Under the pieces are notes generated by a model. It did not search any database. It was not told the origin of the DNA and saw only the letters and a list, made by a program, of their open reading frames with translations. 7,383 nucleotides of DNA, taken from Desulfonatronum sp. GTDB lineage: Bacteria > Desulfobacterota > Desulfovibrionia > Desulfovibrionales > Desulfonatronaceae. The position numbers and the translations under genes are program-made. The stretch spans positions 1 through 7,383 of the forward strand of contig SKYX01000177.1 of NCBI GenBank assembly GCA_007127655.1, written 5' to 3'. The first letter of the stretch is position 1, and each line of letters begins with the position of its first letter. Shown here piece after piece: positions 5,731-7,383 of this stretch.

Positions 5731-7383
5731 GTGTCCGCCCATCTTCGCACCGGTCCCTCTCCAGAGTTCCGGCTGGGTCATGATCCCCGGCTGGACGCCT
5801 GGATTCTGCACTTTCTGACTGAAAACAATCTGGAGCACGCCACCAATCCGGAGGAGAACGCTTCACCGGAACAGATACGGTTCATGGTGGACCTGGACGA
5901 CGATCAGTTTTTTCCGGCTTGCACGGACTGGATGCTGGCCTTTTTGCTCAAGCAGGAGTTGGCCCCGGCCCTGCGCGCCGAGTACGCCCGGCATTGGAAA
6001 AGCCTGTTCCGTCTGGTCCGCGAGCAGATCACCGACCCGTATCTGCGGGACAAGATAATCGCCCTGTGTCAGTTCAAGTTCCGTTCCGCCCTGCACTCGT
6101 CCATCGTCATCCCTTCGCGGCTGATCAAATGGATGCTCACGATTTTCATGAGCTACAGTGGGCTGGACGATCCGCTCCGGGATCGCAAACGCCGGGCCAA
6201 CGCCCGGGCCTACGCCTTCACGCAGACCGCGTTGTACCGCCGGATCGTCAGCGCCTGCCCTCAGGATATCATCGCCTGCGCCAGCATGGATCAACTGCGG
6301 GAGGATCTGGACCTTCTGGAAATGAAGAGACTGGTGCGCCTGGCCACGTTGCACGGCATCTGGGAAGCCAAGGAGTTCCGCCTGCACAAGACCGTGGCTG
6401 AGTGGACTGATGTTCTCCCGGTCTGGGAGTCCAAGGAGATTCAGCCGGACGCCAAGACCTTGCTGGACGAAATGGACGCTCCCTGGCCGGAGTTCGAGGA
6501 ATTGCGGGGTTATCTGTTTCAGAAGCGCCATGACTCTCTGAAAATTCTCTATCTGCCCGGAGAAAGCGGGGCGGTGCTGTTCGACATTCTGATCATCCGC
6601 TCCCTGATGCGCCAGGGGCACCGGGTCATCCTGGCCTTGAAGGAAGGGTTCGACTTCATGGCCCCAACGGTCTGGGACGCGGACTATGACCCCGTACTCG
6701 CCGAATCTCTGGATGACGCCTTTTATCTCACAGACAACCAGGTTTCCAAAAATGAACTGCTGAAACGGATTCGGGAACATCAACTCCTGGTGATTTCGGA
6801 CGGCACCCGTGAGCGTCTGAACCTGTACCGGACCAGCTTGACCTTTGCCAGAGCCTGGAAAGAGGCGAACCTGGTTCTGGCCAACGGCCATGACCATTAT
6901 CGACGGCTGATCCCCGTGAGCCAGCGGTTCACTCGGGACATCGTCTCCTTTTACCGGGACGAGGACGGAAAGATGTTTTTTTCGTGCAAGCCGCGTTCCG
7001 AGCGCATCCGGCACGTCACGGAGCGGGAGCTGCTGGTCAAGGCCGAGAAGCTGATCGACGCCATGCGCCAAGCCAGGGCCGCGGGCAAGACCGTGATCTT
7101 TTACAGCGCCATCATCGGGTCCATTCCCGGACAGACCAAGACGGCCATCGCCGTGCTCAACGCCTTTGCCGCGCATTTGCGCTCCAGGCTGGAACAGTCC
7201 CTGATCATCAATCCCGCCGAACATTTTGAACCGGGGATGGACGGGGACGATCTGATGTACATGTGGGAAAAGGTCCAGCGCAGCGGGTTCATCGACGTCT
7301 GGCGGTTTCAGACCGTGGAGGACATCGAACGCGCCTTTGAATTGCTGGGCCAAAAGATGCCCGCGGTCTGGAACGGCAAGGAC
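5731..7383 (+). CDS. DUF89/ARMT1-like domain protein, coupled to nadK (partial at 3' edge)
   Basis: An uninterrupted frame of 551 codons runs off the window. The GTG at 5731 is supported by GGGAGA seven bases upstream and a one-base gap after nadK. Residues 1-265 are an alpha-helical region that I do not recognise. Residues 271-300 (LKILYLPGESGAVLFDILII) followed by VISDG (354-358) and NLVLANGHDHYRRL (380-393) resemble the order of motifs in DUF89 (ARMT1-like, metal-dependent phosphatases of damaged metabolites): a DNxGExxFD block, an xxxxG strand and an ADLxxxKGxxN block. The Asp-Asn of the first block reads Gly-Glu/Pro-Gly here, and the Lys-Gly block has Asn 385, so the usual metal site looks altered. 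After 430 comes another alpha/beta stretch with VIFYSAIIGSIPGQTKTAI (455-473). It is soluble, with no membrane segments. The family assignment is tentative; that the gene is real is near certain. Confidence 0.82.
   Translation, partial: MSAHLRTGPSPEFRLGHDPRLDAWILHFLTENNLEHATNPEENASPEQIRFMVDLDDDQFFPACTDWMLAFLLKQELAPALRAEYARHWKSLFRLVREQITDPYLRDKIIALCQFKFRSALHSSIVIPSRLIKWMLTIFMSYSGLDDPLRDRKRRANARAYAFTQTALYRRIVSACPQDIIACASMDQLREDLDLLEMKRLVRLATLHGIWEAKEFRLHKTVAEWTDVLPVWESKEIQPDAKTLLDEMDAPWPEFEELRGYLFQKRHDSLKILYLPGESGAVLFDILIIRSLMRQGHRVILALKEGFDFMAPTVWDADYDPVLAESLDDAFYLTDNQVSKNELLKRIREHQLLVISDGTRERLNLYRTSLTFARAWKEANLVLANGHDHYRRLIPVSQRFTRDIVSFYRDEDGKMFFSCKPRSERIRHVTERELLVKAEKLIDAMRQARAAGKTVIFYSAIIGSIPGQTKTAIAVLNAFAAHLRSRLEQSLIINPAEHFEPGMDGDDLMYMWEKVQRSGFIDVWRFQTVEDIERAFELLGQKMPAVWNGKD

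Noticed and set aside
7108..7146. A Walker A-like P-loop (GSIPGQTKT) in the DUF89-like protein
   Set aside because: The motif requires GxxxxGK[ST]; here the position after the second Gly is Gln, and no Walker B motif is apparent, so ATP binding is not claimed.
5863..7353. A 496-codon open frame on the minus strand opposite the DUF89-like gene
   Set aside because: It is a shadow of strong third-position G/C bias in the plus-strand gene. The plus frame has a good ribosome site, coupling to nadK and recognisable motifs, while the antisense translation is Gly/Gln/His-rich low-complexity-like and resembles no family.

Overview
The window looks like ordinary chromosome from a moderately GC-rich Gram-negative bacterium. 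Codon use is rich in G/C at third positions. The gene styles (a sulfate-reducer-like NAD kinase paired with a DUF89-like protein, and a strong sigma-54 -24/-12 box) fit a deltaproteobacterium such as a member of the Desulfovibrionales. That placement is inference; no rRNA or other marker is present.

Layout from left to right: the last codons of argC (arginine synthesis, + strand); a 311-base gap holding the C-terminal half of a dead PIN-domain toxin-type gene; pilD, a type IV prepilin peptidase (+); a near-consensus sigma-54 promoter and a 164-residue protein I do not recognise (+). Next come two leftward genes: thpR (RNA 2',3'-cyclic phosphodiesterase/ligase family) and, upstream of it, a stand-alone cereblon-type CULT domain protein. 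A pair of inverted REP-like repeats separates them. An HD-GYP cyclic-di-GMP phosphodiesterase (+) diverges from the CULT gene and converges on pncC/cinA-C (-). pncC is divergent from nadK (+) across a 258-base control region. nadK is followed after one base by a large, DUF89-like gene that runs off the right edge.

How the genes may work together: pncC (NMN deamidation, pyridine-nucleotide recycling), nadK (NAD to NADP) and the coupled DUF89-like protein form a compact cluster that suggests NAD(P) or metabolite-repair work. The DUF89-like protein seems to have lost the usual metal/catalytic residues. The cereblon-like protein has the same three-tryptophan spacing as the human thalidomide-binding pocket and is the most striking gene here; its role in bacteria is unknown. 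No CRISPR array, tRNA, rRNA or intact mobile element was seen.
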